Part shown: positions 42,680 to 52,368 of the stretch, one piece after another
Layout of the letters: each line of letters begins with the position of its first letter
How positions within the stretch are numbered: position 1 is the first letter of the stretch
From: an uncultured Duncaniella sp.
Lineage (GTDB): Bacteria; Bacteroidota; Bacteroidia; Bacteroidales; Muribaculaceae
Assembly: GCA_910588795.1 (NCBI GenBank)
Contig: CAJURI010000005.1
Coordinates: forward strand, 1-64,000
Direction of reading: 5' to 3'
Length of the DNA stretch: 64,000 nt
Notes under the pieces: generated by a model
The model's database searches: none
Told to the model about the DNA's origin: nothing
Seen by the model: the letters and a program-made list of their open reading frames with translations, nothing else
Translations under genes and position numbers: made by a program

Positions 42680-44257
42680 ATGCCGCAAGACAACAACAGT
42701 ACATACGCCGGCAGGCGGTCAAAGCCAGAGCATGTGTCGCAGTTTGACCACGGCGGTCGAATCCCACCGCGCGACAACGACCTTGAGGAGGCTGTGCTCG
42801 GCGCGCTTATGCTTGAGAAGGACGCCTACACTGTGGTGTGTGACATCCTGAAGCCGGAATCGTTCTATGACCCTTCCAACCAGAAGATATATGCAGCAAT
42901 CCAGAGCCTCGGTGCGGCGCAGCAAAGCATCGATATGCTCACAGTCACCGAGAGGCTCCGGCTGAACGGCGATCTTGAGGCTGCAGGAGGTGCGCTGCGT
43001 ATATCGGAACTTACTTCGAGAGTGGCGTCGGGTGCGCATGTGGAGTTCCATGCACGCATAGTGGCCCAGAAATATCTGGCCCGTGAGCTGATACGCTTTG
43101 CCTCGCAGATAGAGGCTCAGGCATTCGATGAGAGCTATGACGTGGACGATCTGCTTCAGGAAGCCGAGGGCAAGCTGTTCGAGATATCGCAGCGCAATGT
43201 CAAGAAGGATGTGACGCAGATAGACCCTGTGATAAATTCGGCCATCGAGCAGATACAGATATCCGCCAACCGCGCATCGGGCCTGTCGGGCCTTGAATCG
43301 GGATTCCATGAACTTGACAAGCTCACATCGGGATGGCAGCGCAGCGATCTTATAATAATCGCGGCACGTCCGGCCATGGGCAAGACGGCGTTTGTATTGT
43401 CAATGGCCAAGAATATGGCTGTCAACTACAATATCCCTGTGGCCATATTTTCGCTCGAAATGTCCAATCTCCAGCTTGTCAACCGTCTGATACAGAACAC
43501 ATGTGAGATCGAGGGCGAGAAGATCAAGAGCGGTCAGCTGTCGCAGATGGAGTGGGACCAGCTGATGTCGCGTGTCAAGAATCTCTACAGCGCGCCGCTT
43601 TACATCGACGACACGGCTTCTCTGTCCATATTTGAGCTGCGCACCAAGGCGCGGCGGCTGGTGAGGGAGCATAATGTGTCATTCATAATAATCGACTACC
43701 TCCAGCTGATGAATGCTTCGGGTATGAAGTTCGGATCGCGAGAGCAGGAAGTGTCCATGATATCACGTTCGCTTAAGCAGCTTGCCAAGGAACTCAACAT
43801 ACCTATAGTGGCTCTGTCGCAGCTCAACCGTTCGGTAGAGTCGCGCGGTGCCGACTCGAAGGACGGCAAGCGTCCGCAGCTGAGTGACCTCCGCGAATCA
43901 GGTGCCATAGAGCAGGATGCCGATATAGTGTGCTTCATACACCGTCCGGAGTACTATCTCCGCTCAGGTGTCGACGGTGCCGGCAATGACATAAGGGGTC
44001 TCGCCGAATTCATTGTCGCCAAGCACCGTTCGGGACGTGTGGATGATGTGAAGATGAGGTTCAAGTCCAAGTATGCCCGCTTCGAGAACTGGGACGGAGA
44101 GATTTCCGTGGCAAGCGGTCAGCGCGAGTCACGTATGAACGACGTGGATTCGGCTCTCCCGCCTGCAGGTATGGATCCGCTCGGCTCCGGGAATCCTTTT
44201 CAGGGAGGTTCGGCCGACATCACAGCCACCACCGCATCCGACGCACCGCCATTTTAG
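42680..44257 (+). CDS. dnaB: Replicative DNA helicase DnaB
   Basis: A 525-residue hexameric helicase that unwinds the replication fork. The N-terminal helical domain (about 30-135, DLEEAVLGALMLEKDAYTVV) is followed by a linker and the RecA-like motor. Walker A is ARPAMGKT (229-236), the next motif is FSLEMS, Walker B is FIIIDYLQLM, and the arginine-finger region is near LSDLRESGAIEQDAD. No intein is present. The start at 42680 is set by the promoter at 42641. The C-terminus is a flexible, Gly/Ala-rich tail, and the gene ends before a strong hairpin. Confidence 0.97.
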   Translation: MPQDNNSTYAGRRSKPEHVSQFDHGGRIPPRDNDLEEAVLGALMLEKDAYTVVCDILKPESFYDPSNQKIYAAIQSLGAAQQSIDMLTVTERLRLNGDLEAAGGALRISELTSRVASGAHVEFHARIVAQKYLARELIRFASQIEAQAFDESYDVDDLLQEAEGKLFEISQRNVKKDVTQIDPVINSAIEQIQISANRASGLSGLESGFHELDKLTSGWQRSDLIIIAARPAMGKTAFVLSMAKNMAVNYNIPVAIFSLEMSNLQLVNRLIQNTCEIEGEKIKSGQLSQMEWDQLMSRVKNLYSAPLYIDDTASLSIFELRTKARRLVREHNVSFIIIDYLQLMNASGMKFGSREQEVSMISRSLKQLAKELNIPIVALSQLNRSVESRGADSKDGKRPQLSDLRESGAIEQDADIVCFIHRPEYYLRSGVDGAGNDIRGLAEFIVAKHRSGRVDDVKMRFKSKYARFENWDGEISVASGQRESRMNDVDSALPPAGMDPLGSGNPFQGGSADITATTASDAPPF

Positions 44258-44280
44258 GGAACCGCATATTCATATTATAG

Positions 44281-44323
44281 AAAGGATACGGATGCCAGTT
44301 TTGACGAGGCTTCCGTATCCTTT
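44281..44323. terminator. Bidirectional terminator between dnaB and trpB2
   Basis: Twelve-base arms AAAGGATACGGA and TCCGTATCCTTT, with an inner GCC/GGC extension, separate the two convergent genes. Confidence 0.8.
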
Positions 44324-44347
44324 CAATTTCCGTGTTCTGTATATGCG

Positions 44348-45706
44348 TTACAGATCCTTTATGTTCTTTTCTATCTCTTCGTCAGTGACAGTATAGTTGA
44401 TCAGGTCGCCCGATAGATATTTGTCATATGATGCCATGTCCACCAGGCCGTGTCCCGAGAGGTTGAACAGTATTACTTTCTCCTCGCCCGGTTTCAGTTT
44501 CTTCACCTCGCGGATTGTCGCGGCTATGGCATGACATGATTCCGGAGCAGGGATTATACCTTCGGCACGGGCGAAGAGGCAGCCCGCCTCGAATGATTCA
44601 AGCTGGTTTATGTCAACGGCCTCCATCAGCCCATCTTTTAGCAACTGGCTGACTATCACTCCTGCACCGTGATATCGCAGGCCGCCGGCGTGGATGTTAG
44701 CCGGCTGGAATTTATGTCCGAGCGAGAACATAGGCAACAGTGGGGTGTAGCCTGCTTCGTCTCCGAAGTCATAGCAAAATTTGCCTTTGGTGAGTTTGGG
44801 GCACGATGCCGGCTCGGCAGCAATGAAGCGTGTGTGAGTCTTGCCGGACTCTCCGGCAATCTTGTGGCGCATGAACGGGAACGATATGCCGCCGAAATTG
44901 GATCCGCCGCCGAAACATGCGATCACCATGTCGGGGTATTCTCCTGCCATCTCCATCTGCTTCTCAGCCTCAAGTCCTATCACTGTCTGGTGCAGTGTGA
45001 CATGGCTGAGCACCGAGCCGAGGGTGTATTTGCAGTTGGGGGTCGTGCGTGCGAGTTCCACGGCTTCCGATATGGCTGTGCCGAGCGATCCCTGACAGTT
45101 CGGGTTGACGGTGAGTATATCCTTTCCCGCGCGGGTCGACATCGACGGCGACGGTGTCACCTGCGCGCCGTAGGTCTGCATGATGCTGCGGCGATATGGT
45201 TTCTGCTCATAGGATATCTTCACCTGATACACTGCGGCGTCAAGTCCGAAAAGCGATGCCGCATATGACAGCGATGCACCCCATTGTCCGGCTCCGGTCT
45301 CGGTGGTGACATTGGTCACACCCTCCTGCTTGCAGTAGTATGCCTGAGGTATGGCGGAGTTGAGTTTGTGGGAGCCCATAGGTGAAACGCTCTCATTCTT
45401 GAAATATATATGGGCTGATGTGCCGAGTGCTTTCTCAAGACCGTAGGCACGCACAAGCGGTGTCGACCTGTAATATTTGTACATCTCTCTGACCTCTTCC
45501 GGGATCTCGATCCAGCGGTCGGTCATGTTCAGCTCCTGATTGGCGCACTCCTTGGCAAAGATTGGATACAGGTCCTCTGCTTTCATGGGCTGGCGGGTCA
45601 CCGGATTCAGCGGCGGCATCGGCTTGGTCTTCATGTCAGCCTGGATATTGTACCATTTCGTAGGAATCTCGCTTTCTGGAAGGAAATATCTTTTGATTTT
45701 TTCCAT
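44348..45706 (-). CDS. TrpB2-type tryptophan synthase beta chain-like enzyme
   Basis: A 452-residue pyridoxal-phosphate enzyme. The cofactor lysine is Lys114 in SPMGSHKLNSA, the glycine-rich phosphate loop is CFGGGSNFGG, and the substrate loop is ETGAGQWG. It belongs to the TrpB2 branch, which is longer than TrpB1 and has an N-terminal extension with KWYNIQADM. TrpB2 enzymes condense indole with serine, or O-phosphoserine in some archaea, but often lack a TrpA partner. It stands alone here, with no other trp gene near, so indole salvage is the likely role. A promoter lies at 45747-45778. Confidence 0.92.
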   Translation of the reverse strand: MEKIKRYFLPESEIPTKWYNIQADMKTKPMPPLNPVTRQPMKAEDLYPIFAKECANQELNMTDRWIEIPEEVREMYKYYRSTPLVRAYGLEKALGTSAHIYFKNESVSPMGSHKLNSAIPQAYYCKQEGVTNVTTETGAGQWGASLSYAASLFGLDAAVYQVKISYEQKPYRRSIMQTYGAQVTPSPSMSTRAGKDILTVNPNCQGSLGTAISEAVELARTTPNCKYTLGSVLSHVTLHQTVIGLEAEKQMEMAGEYPDMVIACFGGGSNFGGISFPFMRHKIAGESGKTHTRFIAAEPASCPKLTKGKFCYDFGDEAGYTPLLPMFSLGHKFQPANIHAGGLRYHGAGVIVSQLLKDGLMEAVDINQLESFEAGCLFARAEGIIPAPESCHAIAATIREVKKLKPGEEKVILFNLSGHGLVDMASYDKYLSGDLINYTVTDEEIEKNIKDL

Positions 45707-45746
45707 TGTCGGATGACTTTTTATGTGTTTTTTCGATAATATGCCT

Positions 45747-45778
45747 CAAAATTAGTCAGAAATACCAAGACTGGCAAC
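45747..45778 (-). promoter_or_regulatory. Promoter for trpB2
   Basis: On the minus strand GTTG (45778-45775), 20 bases, then TAATTTTG (45754-45747), 40 bases before the ATG. It is divergent from the HAD gene. Confidence 0.7.
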
Positions 45779-45806
45779 TATAAGAAGGTTTTTATCGGAA
45801 AAATTG

Positions 45807-45814
45807 TAATTTTG
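45807..45814 (+). promoter_or_regulatory. -7 promoter box for the HAD gene
   Basis: TAATTTTG, 21 bases before the ATG at 45836. It excludes the TTG start at 45812, which lies inside the box. Confidence 0.6.
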
Positions 45815-45835
45815 CACCGTAAAATCAAAGTGATT

Positions 45836-46465
45836 ATGAGCAGACATGATATAGGTATCCTCTTTGATCTTGACGGCGTGCTTGTAGACAGCGAGGGGGA
45901 ATACACGAAGTTTTGGGGTGGCATGGGAGAGCGTTATGGCCTTGTATCCACTTTTGCCGCCGATATCAAGGGCACAACGATAGGTGAGATCCTTCTGAAT
46001 TTTCCCGAGACAGACCGTGAATGGATACTTGGAGAGCTTCATGCTTTTGAGTCCCATATGCAATATCCCGTTTATCCGGGTGTGATGGACTTTCTCCGTG
46101 AACTTAAGTCGGCCGGAGTTCCCTCGGCAATAGTTACCAGCAGTGACAATGTGAAGATGGACCTCCTCTTTTCAAAGCGTCCGGATCTGCGCGATATGAT
46201 CGACGCCCTTGTCACAGGATCCATGGTGACACACAGTAAGCCCCACCCCGAGGGATATCTCAGAGGGGCGGAGCTTATCGATGTTGCGATTGAGGACTGT
46301 TACGTGTTTGAAGACTCTCTGCAGGGGCTTCAGGCAGGACGTTCTTCCGGAGCCAGAGTGATAGGCATAGCCACAACCAATCCGCGTCACAAGGTATCGG
46401 AGATAGCTGACATGACACTCGACTCCATGGATGGTGTCACGCTTGCAGTCATAAGCAAGGTGTGA
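45836..46465 (+). CDS. HAD-superfamily hydrolase, beta-PGM/phosphatase-like
   Basis: A 209-residue enzyme with the HAD motifs FDLDGVLVDSE (nucleophile Asp11, Asp13), the motif II segment AIVTSSDNVK, the lysine of HSKPHPEGY and VFEDSLQGLQAGRSSGARVIG. A small helical cap lies between motifs I and II. It differs clearly from the HAD protein at 14175, which is longer and has another cap. Substrates of this subfamily are sugar phosphates or similar small phosphates; none can be assigned. It is convergent with the metal-efflux operon. Confidence 0.9.
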   Translation: MSRHDIGILFDLDGVLVDSEGEYTKFWGGMGERYGLVSTFAADIKGTTIGEILLNFPETDREWILGELHAFESHMQYPVYPGVMDFLRELKSAGVPSAIVTSSDNVKMDLLFSKRPDLRDMIDALVTGSMVTHSKPHPEGYLRGAELIDVAIEDCYVFEDSLQGLQAGRSSGARVIGIATTNPRHKVSEIADMTLDSMDGVTLAVISKV

Positions 46466-46508
46466 CCTGCGGCGACATTGACTTTCCGGTTATCAGGCGA
46501 CACGCCCG

Positions 46509-47693
46509 TTATTCGTATCGGGCGAGGCGGGTGAGTATGAGATTGTATTCGTAGAGGGTGTCAAGGTAGTCACGTTTTGCGGCTATGAAATAATTTGACT
46601 CCTCTATATATGTAAGGAACGTGATCTGTCCGGCTTTGAGTGCCTTGTGCAGTAGCTCATAGTTGGACTTTTCATTTACTACAGGCTCATATTCGTCCAT
46701 TATGTGACGCAGCGTGTCGAGCTGTTTCCTGTCCCCGTTCATTTCTGCCACACGGCGTGTGAGTGCGAGTTCGGCGTCCATTAGTGAAGCCTCCGCCTCA
46801 AGGGTGGAAGCCTTTATCTGATGTCCGCGTCCCCACACCGGAAGTGTCAGCCCTATAGAGAATCCGTTGAAGTTCTCATCGCCCTCGCTCTCATGTTCGT
46901 AGCCGATCGAGAACCCGGGGATGCGTGAGCGTTTCTCCACTTTTACCATCGATTTTGCAGCCTCCACCCCTGCCAGGGCTGCGGCATACTGCGGATCGCG
47001 TTTCATTATCACTGTCTTGTCTATTGATTCGGGCACTCGCGTGATGGGGTAGGCATTTCCGAGTTTTGCAATTATCCCGTCGATGTCCTTTCCCCCGTTG
47101 AGTGTTGAGAGCGTCGACATGAGAGTGCTGCGCTGCGCCTCAAGGGTGTGTAGCTCACGGTGTACCGCTATGCGCTCTATCACGGTCTTGTTATAGTCCA
47201 GACGGGTCTCCGCTCCGGCTTCGGCCGCTTTTTTGTAGTAGGCCTCCATCTGGTTCATGCGGTCCACAAGCTCTGTCTGCATTTCTATGAGCTGGGTGTT
47301 ATGTATTATGTCGATGAAGAGTGTCCTCACTTCCTGACGCAGGTCGAGCAGTGTGGATTCGAGCATATACTGCGATGCCGAGCGGGCTGTGCGCGCTGCT
47401 TCACGTCGTGCCGCATACACCCCGGGCCAGTCAAACGACTGGCTGACTCCGAGCGACCATTTGTTGCCGTATTCCTTACGGCTCCCCCATACACGGGAGA
47501 AGGACACTTCAGGGGCCTCAAGCGTATTTTCGCCGAGTATGTTCTCTGTCTCGATCTGCGCCCGTGAGGCTTCGGCACGTACTGACAGATTGTTGCCTAT
47601 CACTTCGGCAAGAGCTTCATCAAAAGGGGTAGACCCCGCCATGGCGGCAGGTATTATTACTGCTGTGAGGAGAGGCAGAAGTCGGAGTGTCAT
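46509..47693 (-). CDS. TolC/CusC-like outer-membrane factor of metal efflux
   Basis: A 394-residue outer-membrane channel with a short signal peptide (to about residue 19) and two long alpha-helical repeats (e.g. LLDLRQEVRTLFIDIIHNTQLIEMQTELVDRM). It completes a tripartite pump with the two genes upstream. It overlaps the RND gene by four bases (ATGA at 47690-47693). It is somewhat shorter than E. coli CusC, and no lipobox is seen. Length and the missing lipid anchor agree with Bacteroidetes CzcC/CusC-like factors. Confidence 0.88.
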   Translation of the reverse strand: MTLRLLPLLTAVIIPAAMAGSTPFDEALAEVIGNNLSVRAEASRAQIETENILGENTLEAPEVSFSRVWGSRKEYGNKWSLGVSQSFDWPGVYAARREAARTARSASQYMLESTLLDLRQEVRTLFIDIIHNTQLIEMQTELVDRMNQMEAYYKKAAEAGAETRLDYNKTVIERIAVHRELHTLEAQRSTLMSTLSTLNGGKDIDGIIAKLGNAYPITRVPESIDKTVIMKRDPQYAAALAGVEAAKSMVKVEKRSRIPGFSIGYEHESEGDENFNGFSIGLTLPVWGRGHQIKASTLEAEASLMDAELALTRRVAEMNGDRKQLDTLRHIMDEYEPVVNEKSNYELLHKALKAGQITFLTYIEESNYFIAAKRDYLDTLYEYNLILTRLARYE

Positions 47694-50600
47694 TTATTTT
47701 CTTTTTTGCGGTTGGTGAGGTAGTACATTATAGGTACGATGAATATGTTGAGGAGAGTCGACGACAGCAGTCCCCCGAGGATCACTATGGCGAGTGGCGA
47801 CTGTATCTCGTTGCCGGGCTGGCTACCGTTGATGGCAAGCGGGATGAGCGCGAGGGCCGAGCTGAGAGCTGTCATGAGTATCGGGTTAAGACGGTCAGCC
47901 GATCCGTGCAGTATCCTGTCCATAAGGCTTTCTCCCTCTTCGCGCAGAGTATCGTAGCGCGACATTAGCAGCATGCCGTTGCGTGTGGCTATGCCCATGA
48001 GCGAGATGAATCCTATGATGGCGGGGATATTGAGCTCGCCCGAGGTGAGTCGGAGTATGAGTATTCCTCCTATCAGTGCAAGAGGCATGTTCAGGAGTAT
48101 TATGCCTGACTGCACGGCATTGTGGTACTGTCCGTAGAGGAGCAGGAAGATGATTATGAGGGCTATCACCGACACTATCATGAGTGTGCGCGACGCGCTT
48201 GCCTCGCTCTCGAATTGTCCGCCGTAATTCACGTAGTATCCTTCCGGAAGCTCTATCTCTTCGTCCACCTCTTTCATTATGTCATTGACCGCTCCGCGCA
48301 GGTCGCGACCCTCGACATTGGCCGATATCACTATGCGCCGGCTCACATTCTCTCTGTTGATGGAGTTGGGGCCTGCTGCCGAGGTGATATCCGCCACCTC
48401 GCTGAGAGGAATCTTGCCCTTGGGCGAATCGATCATGAGGTTGCCTACTTCGTCGATGGTGTTTCGCGCGTCGGATTCCATCTTGAGTACAAGGTCGAAC
48501 GGTCTCCCTTTCTCATAGACCTGCGACACGGTCTCGCCGGCGAGGGCCACGCGTATGAAGTCGGCAAACTGGCTCATCGGGATCCCGTAATAGGCGAGCA
48601 TGTCGCGGCGCGGCTTGATGTCAAGCTGCGGACGCTCCATCTGCTGCTCTATATTGGCATCCACGACGCCGGGCACATTCGATGCCATGGCCTTGATCTT
48701 ATTGCCTATACTGAACAGTCGGGTGAGGTCATCGCCAAACAGTTTGATCGCTATCTGAGCCTCTGTCCCTGAAAGCATGGCGTCTATGCGGTGCGATATG
48801 GGCTGTCCGATCTCTATGTTGACACCCGGCAGATGCGACAGTTTGTGGCGCAGGTCGCTCACCATCTCTTTGCGCGAGCGGCCCTGGTCAAGTGTGTAAG
48901 GAGCTTCGATCTCGCTTACGTTGACCCCTAAGGAGTGTTCGTCAAGCTCTGCGCGGCCGGTCTTGCGTGCCACGGTACGTATCTCCGGCATTGAGAGTAT
49001 TATCTTCTCGGCCTCTCGTCCGAGCTGGTCGCTCTTTTCAAGCGATATCCCCGGGAGTGTGCTCACATTGATGGTCAGTGATCCCTCGTTGAACGGGGGC
49101 AGGAAGCTGCGTCCGAGAGTGAAGAAGAGACCGAGACACACTATGAAGAGCAATGTGACTCCTGCAAGTATTGGCTTGATGTGTGAGAACGATTTGGCAA
49201 GCACTCCGTGATACCATGCGCTGAGATGACGCGATAGCCATGGCTCCCGTTCAAGCTGCATGGCGATTTTTCTGTCGCCCAGCAGATAGGAGCACATGAC
49301 GGGTGTGACCGTTAGTGCCACCACTGTCGATGCTATAAGAGACACTATGAACGATATGCCCAGAGGTATGAGCATCCTGCCTTCGATGCCCTGAAGGAAG
49401 AACAGCGGAAGGAATGACGCCATGATTATGAGGGATGAGTTGAAGATTGGCATCCTCACTTCCTTGCTCGCCTCATACACTACTTTGATCACCGGTTTGC
49501 CGCTCTTAAGGTTCTGTCTCAGACGTTTGTACACATTTTCCACATCCACTATGGCATCGTCCACGAGCGATCCTATCGCGATAGCTATGCCTCCGAGACT
49601 CATGGTGTTGATGGTAAGACCCATGAAATGGAGTGCGATAATGGTCACTATGATCGACAATGGGAGTGCGACGAGTGATATGAGGGTGGTGCGAAGGTTC
49701 ATCAGGAAGAAGAACAGCACTATGATCACAAACACTGCGCCTATGAAGAGCGATTCCTGCAGATTCCCTATCGAGCGTGTTATGAAGTCGCTCTGCCTGA
49801 ATATGTCGGTGTTGATCTCCACATCCTGCGGGAAAGTCTTTTTCAGGTCGTTGAGCTTGGCGTCGATCTTGTCGGTAAGCTCTATGGTGCCGGCTCCGGG
49901 CTGTTTGGTCACTGTGATGAGCACGGCGGGCTTGGCGTTCACCGAGGCAGCCCCAAGGCGCGGCTCCTGTGGCTTGGCAGCCACTTCGGCTATGTCAGAT
50001 ATCCTTACTATGCGCGTGGGATCGCTGATTATCACAGTGTTTGCTATCTCGCTTACATCATTGGTGGTTATGTCGCCCTTTATGATGTATTCGTTGCCGT
50101 AATCATAGAGCACGCCGCCGGCGGCATTGCTGTTCATGCCGGCAACAGCATCGCGCACATCGTTAAGGCTGACTCCGTGACGCTGCATCTTTGCGGGGCA
50201 CAGCAGTATCTGGTACTCTTTGGCGTCGCCGCCTATTACCGATACTGATGCCACACCGGGAAGCGAGAGCAGGCGAGGGCCTATCTCGCGGTCGGCGAGT
50301 GTGCGGAGTTCCATGGGTGAAGTTATGGAGTCGGAGGTAAGGCCTATGATCATTATCTCTCCGAGTATGGATGACTGAGGCCCGAGGGTGGGGGTGCCGG
50401 CTCCGGGTGGGAAATTGCCCTCAATCTCCGTGAGTTTTTCCGACACAATCTGTCGTGCCAGATACACATCTGTATCCCAGCCGAATTCAACCCACACCAC
50501 CGAGAATCCCGGTGTTGACGACGATCTCACGCGTCTCACGCCCGATGCTCCGTTGACCGCTGTCTCTATAGGGTAGGTGATGGTGGTCTCTATCTCCTCC

Positions 50601-50773
50601 GGGGCCATACCCGGAGCTTCGGTCATCACCACAACGGTCGGGGCGTTGAGATCGGGGAAAATATCGACTTCGGTGCGCATCAGCACTATCATGCCGTACA
50701 CCAGTATGAGCCCCGACAGCACTATTATGGCAAGCCGGTTGTCAAGCGAGAATTTTATGATTCTGTTAAGCAT
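47690..50773 (-). CDS. Heavy-metal RND efflux pump, CusA/CzcA family
   Basis: A 1027-residue inner-membrane antiporter with 12 predicted helices and two large periplasmic loops. It starts MLNRIIKFSLDNRLAIIVLSG and has RND-typical FPDLNAPTVVVMTEAPGMAPEEIE, GSSILGEI-like porter segments, and the helix-4 signature SLGGIAIAIGSLVDDAIVDVENV, in which the acidic residues relay protons. The HME subfamily exports Cu/Ag or Co/Zn/Cd. Whether it moves copper or zinc cannot be told, though the histidine-rich partner protein leans towards zinc, cobalt or nickel. It forms an operon with the genes on both sides. Confidence 0.93.
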   Translation of the reverse strand: MLNRIIKFSLDNRLAIIVLSGLILVYGMIVLMRTEVDIFPDLNAPTVVVMTEAPGMAPEEIETTITYPIETAVNGASGVRRVRSSSTPGFSVVWVEFGWDTDVYLARQIVSEKLTEIEGNFPPGAGTPTLGPQSSILGEIMIIGLTSDSITSPMELRTLADREIGPRLLSLPGVASVSVIGGDAKEYQILLCPAKMQRHGVSLNDVRDAVAGMNSNAAGGVLYDYGNEYIIKGDITTNDVSEIANTVIISDPTRIVRISDIAEVAAKPQEPRLGAASVNAKPAVLITVTKQPGAGTIELTDKIDAKLNDLKKTFPQDVEINTDIFRQSDFITRSIGNLQESLFIGAVFVIIVLFFFLMNLRTTLISLVALPLSIIVTIIALHFMGLTINTMSLGGIAIAIGSLVDDAIVDVENVYKRLRQNLKSGKPVIKVVYEASKEVRMPIFNSSLIIMASFLPLFFLQGIEGRMLIPLGISFIVSLIASTVVALTVTPVMCSYLLGDRKIAMQLEREPWLSRHLSAWYHGVLAKSFSHIKPILAGVTLLFIVCLGLFFTLGRSFLPPFNEGSLTINVSTLPGISLEKSDQLGREAEKIILSMPEIRTVARKTGRAELDEHSLGVNVSEIEAPYTLDQGRSRKEMVSDLRHKLSHLPGVNIEIGQPISHRIDAMLSGTEAQIAIKLFGDDLTRLFSIGNKIKAMASNVPGVVDANIEQQMERPQLDIKPRRDMLAYYGIPMSQFADFIRVALAGETVSQVYEKGRPFDLVLKMESDARNTIDEVGNLMIDSPKGKIPLSEVADITSAAGPNSINRENVSRRIVISANVEGRDLRGAVNDIMKEVDEEIELPEGYYVNYGGQFESEASASRTLMIVSVIALIIIFLLLYGQYHNAVQSGIILLNMPLALIGGILILRLTSGELNIPAIIGFISLMGIATRNGMLLMSRYDTLREEGESLMDRILHGSADRLNPILMTALSSALALIPLAINGSQPGNEIQSPLAIVILGGLLSSTLLNIFIVPIMYYLTNRKKENK

Positions 50774-50785
50774 CTCGGCTGTCGG

Positions 50786-51976
50786 TTAATGGTTATGTGA
50801 ATGTCCTTCAGGTGCCACAGTGGCCTGTTCGGCGAGTCGCACGAATGTAGCTCCTTTCACTACTGCTATTTCACCCGGTTTCACGCCTTTGGTGATCTCC
50901 ACCCTTCGGCCGTCGCTGTTGCCAAGGCTTACGGGCCGCTTCTCATAGCCGTGGTCACCGATGCGGATAAACACGAATGTCTCTCCCATCTGTTCCACGA
51001 TGGATTCCACCGGGAGTGATATCACACCTTCACGCTCGGCCCCCTTCAGGTAGACTTCTGTCGCGCTTCCGGGTACCACAGGGGCTGTGCCGTCGAAGTT
51101 GAAGAACACCGGTATGTAACCCGGAGTGCTGCCAGCCGATGCCGGAGCCGAGCTGAGCAGCTTGCCGTTGTAGTCGGCTATGTCGACTGATTCTTCTCCG
51201 TGAAAACTCATGGTCGCGCCGACTACCTTGCCGAGAAATCCGGCGTGGGATGCCGGGACAAGCGCGCGGAGTGTAAGCCGGCTGTTGCTTGCGACATTTG
51301 CGATTGACTGTCCGGTCTCCACATATTCTCCGTCGCTTACGTTGATGGTGGTTATCACGCCGGAGCGCGGCGATGTCGCTGTCCCGGAAGCTGCGGCTGG
51401 GCTGTAGGTTGCTTTGGCGGACTCGTAGGCCGCGAGGGCTTCGTTATAGTCTTTGCGTGTCACGAGCCCGTCGGCCAATAATGGCGTTATACGGTCGAGC
51501 TCGCGTTTGGCATTCTCCACAGCTACACGTGCTGCGGCATTGGCGTCACCGCCTGAGATATTTTTAGCTGTCACTGAGGCTATGGCCTGTCCCGCTCTCA
51601 CCTGTGATCCGGGATTGATGCCCGGTGTTATATGGACTATGCCTGAAGTGGGGGCGGCTACAGTGCCTACATCCGAAGTGGATGGGAGCACCTCACCTGA
51701 CACTTTCAGTGTCTCTGTGAACGGCGCAGCCGTAACAGTGTCCGTTTCCACACCGAGACGTTCGGCTTCATGAGGCTCAAGTACTATCTCGCCGTTGCCG
51801 TGTTCATGCTTGTGTCCGTGGTCATGACCCTCTTCGGAGTGTTCGTGGGTCTCTTCTTCATGGGAGTGCCCTTCATGGGAGTGTTCTCCCTCATGGCTAT
51901 GGCATGCAGCCATTCCTAATACGAATACAGGCACTGTCAGCAGGTATTTGATGCTGTAGCGTAGTCTCAGTCTCAT
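50786..51976 (-). CDS. Periplasmic adaptor (CusB/CzcB type) with histidine-rich head
   Basis: A 396-residue membrane-fusion protein linking the RND pump to the outer-membrane channel. A signal peptide ending in GMAAC makes it a likely lipoprotein (Cys24). Next comes a His/Glu-rich stretch (about residues 25-62: repeated HSHEG, HDHGHKHEHG), a probable metal-binding buffer. The adaptor body follows, with lipoyl/barrel-sandwich segments (VAAPTSGIVHITPGI and TSPRSGVITTINVSDGEYVETGQ), a helical hairpin and a beta-barrel. The C-terminus ends in another His run (EGHSHNH). It is the first gene of the efflux operon, 12 bases before the RND gene. Confidence 0.93.
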   Translation of the reverse strand: MRLRLRYSIKYLLTVPVFVLGMAACHSHEGEHSHEGHSHEEETHEHSEEGHDHGHKHEHGNGEIVLEPHEAERLGVETDTVTAAPFTETLKVSGEVLPSTSDVGTVAAPTSGIVHITPGINPGSQVRAGQAIASVTAKNISGGDANAAARVAVENAKRELDRITPLLADGLVTRKDYNEALAAYESAKATYSPAAASGTATSPRSGVITTINVSDGEYVETGQSIANVASNSRLTLRALVPASHAGFLGKVVGATMSFHGEESVDIADYNGKLLSSAPASAGSTPGYIPVFFNFDGTAPVVPGSATEVYLKGAEREGVISLPVESIVEQMGETFVFIRIGDHGYEKRPVSLGNSDGRRVEITKGVKPGEIAVVKGATFVRLAEQATVAPEGHSHNH

Positions 51977-52034
51977 GTCTTATGGTTATTGTGGTATTAA
52001 GGTGTAAAGTTATGATTCCGGGAATGTTGATGTG

Positions 52035-52042
52035 CAAAATTA
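52035..52042 (-). promoter_or_regulatory. -7 promoter box for the metal-efflux operon
   Basis: TAATTTTG on the minus strand, 58 bases before the ATG. No -33 TTTG is present, which would suit activator-dependent, metal-induced control. Confidence 0.5.
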
Positions 52043-52167
52043 ATTGACTTCATTCAGCGTGGTGTTGCACTATTCCGGCTATTTTTTACAAAATTACAAT
52101 AAAGAGTCGAGACCCCGGCACTACAATTCTTACTAAATGTTAAAAACGGCTGCGTTCGGACATAAAA

Positions 52168-52209
52168 ATAGCCCTTGCATGATATTTCTTGTTCATACAA
52201 GGGGGCTTT
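52168..52209 (-). terminator. Hairpin after the tRNA-Glu/rpsT unit
   Basis: On the minus strand AAGCCCCCTTG pairs with CAAGGGCTATTTTT across a 15-base loop, ending in a T run. It lies 23 bases after the tRNA-Glu. Confidence 0.75.
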
Positions 52210-52231
52210 GTGCTTTGCGGTCTAAGCCGTG

Positions 52232-52303
52232 TAGCCCATAGGAGAATCGAACTCCTCTTTCAAGAATGAAAATCTTGCGTCCTAGCCGATAGACGAATGG
52301 GCC
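52232..52303 (-). tRNA. tRNA-Glu, anticodon TTC (copy 1)
   Basis: A 72-base cloverleaf, 5' end at 52303. The acceptor stem is GGCCCAT/ATGGGCT, the anticodon stem is CAAGA/TCTTG around TTTTCAT, so the anticodon is TTC, and the T arm is GAGGAG-TTCGATT-CTCCT. Identical to the copy at 52656-52727. Confidence 0.95.
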
Positions 52304-52368
52304 TTGCCTTGACGGTGCCTGACGATGCCGGTGGCATGTTCAGGTATCCGCCCGGTGGTATGTTTCCT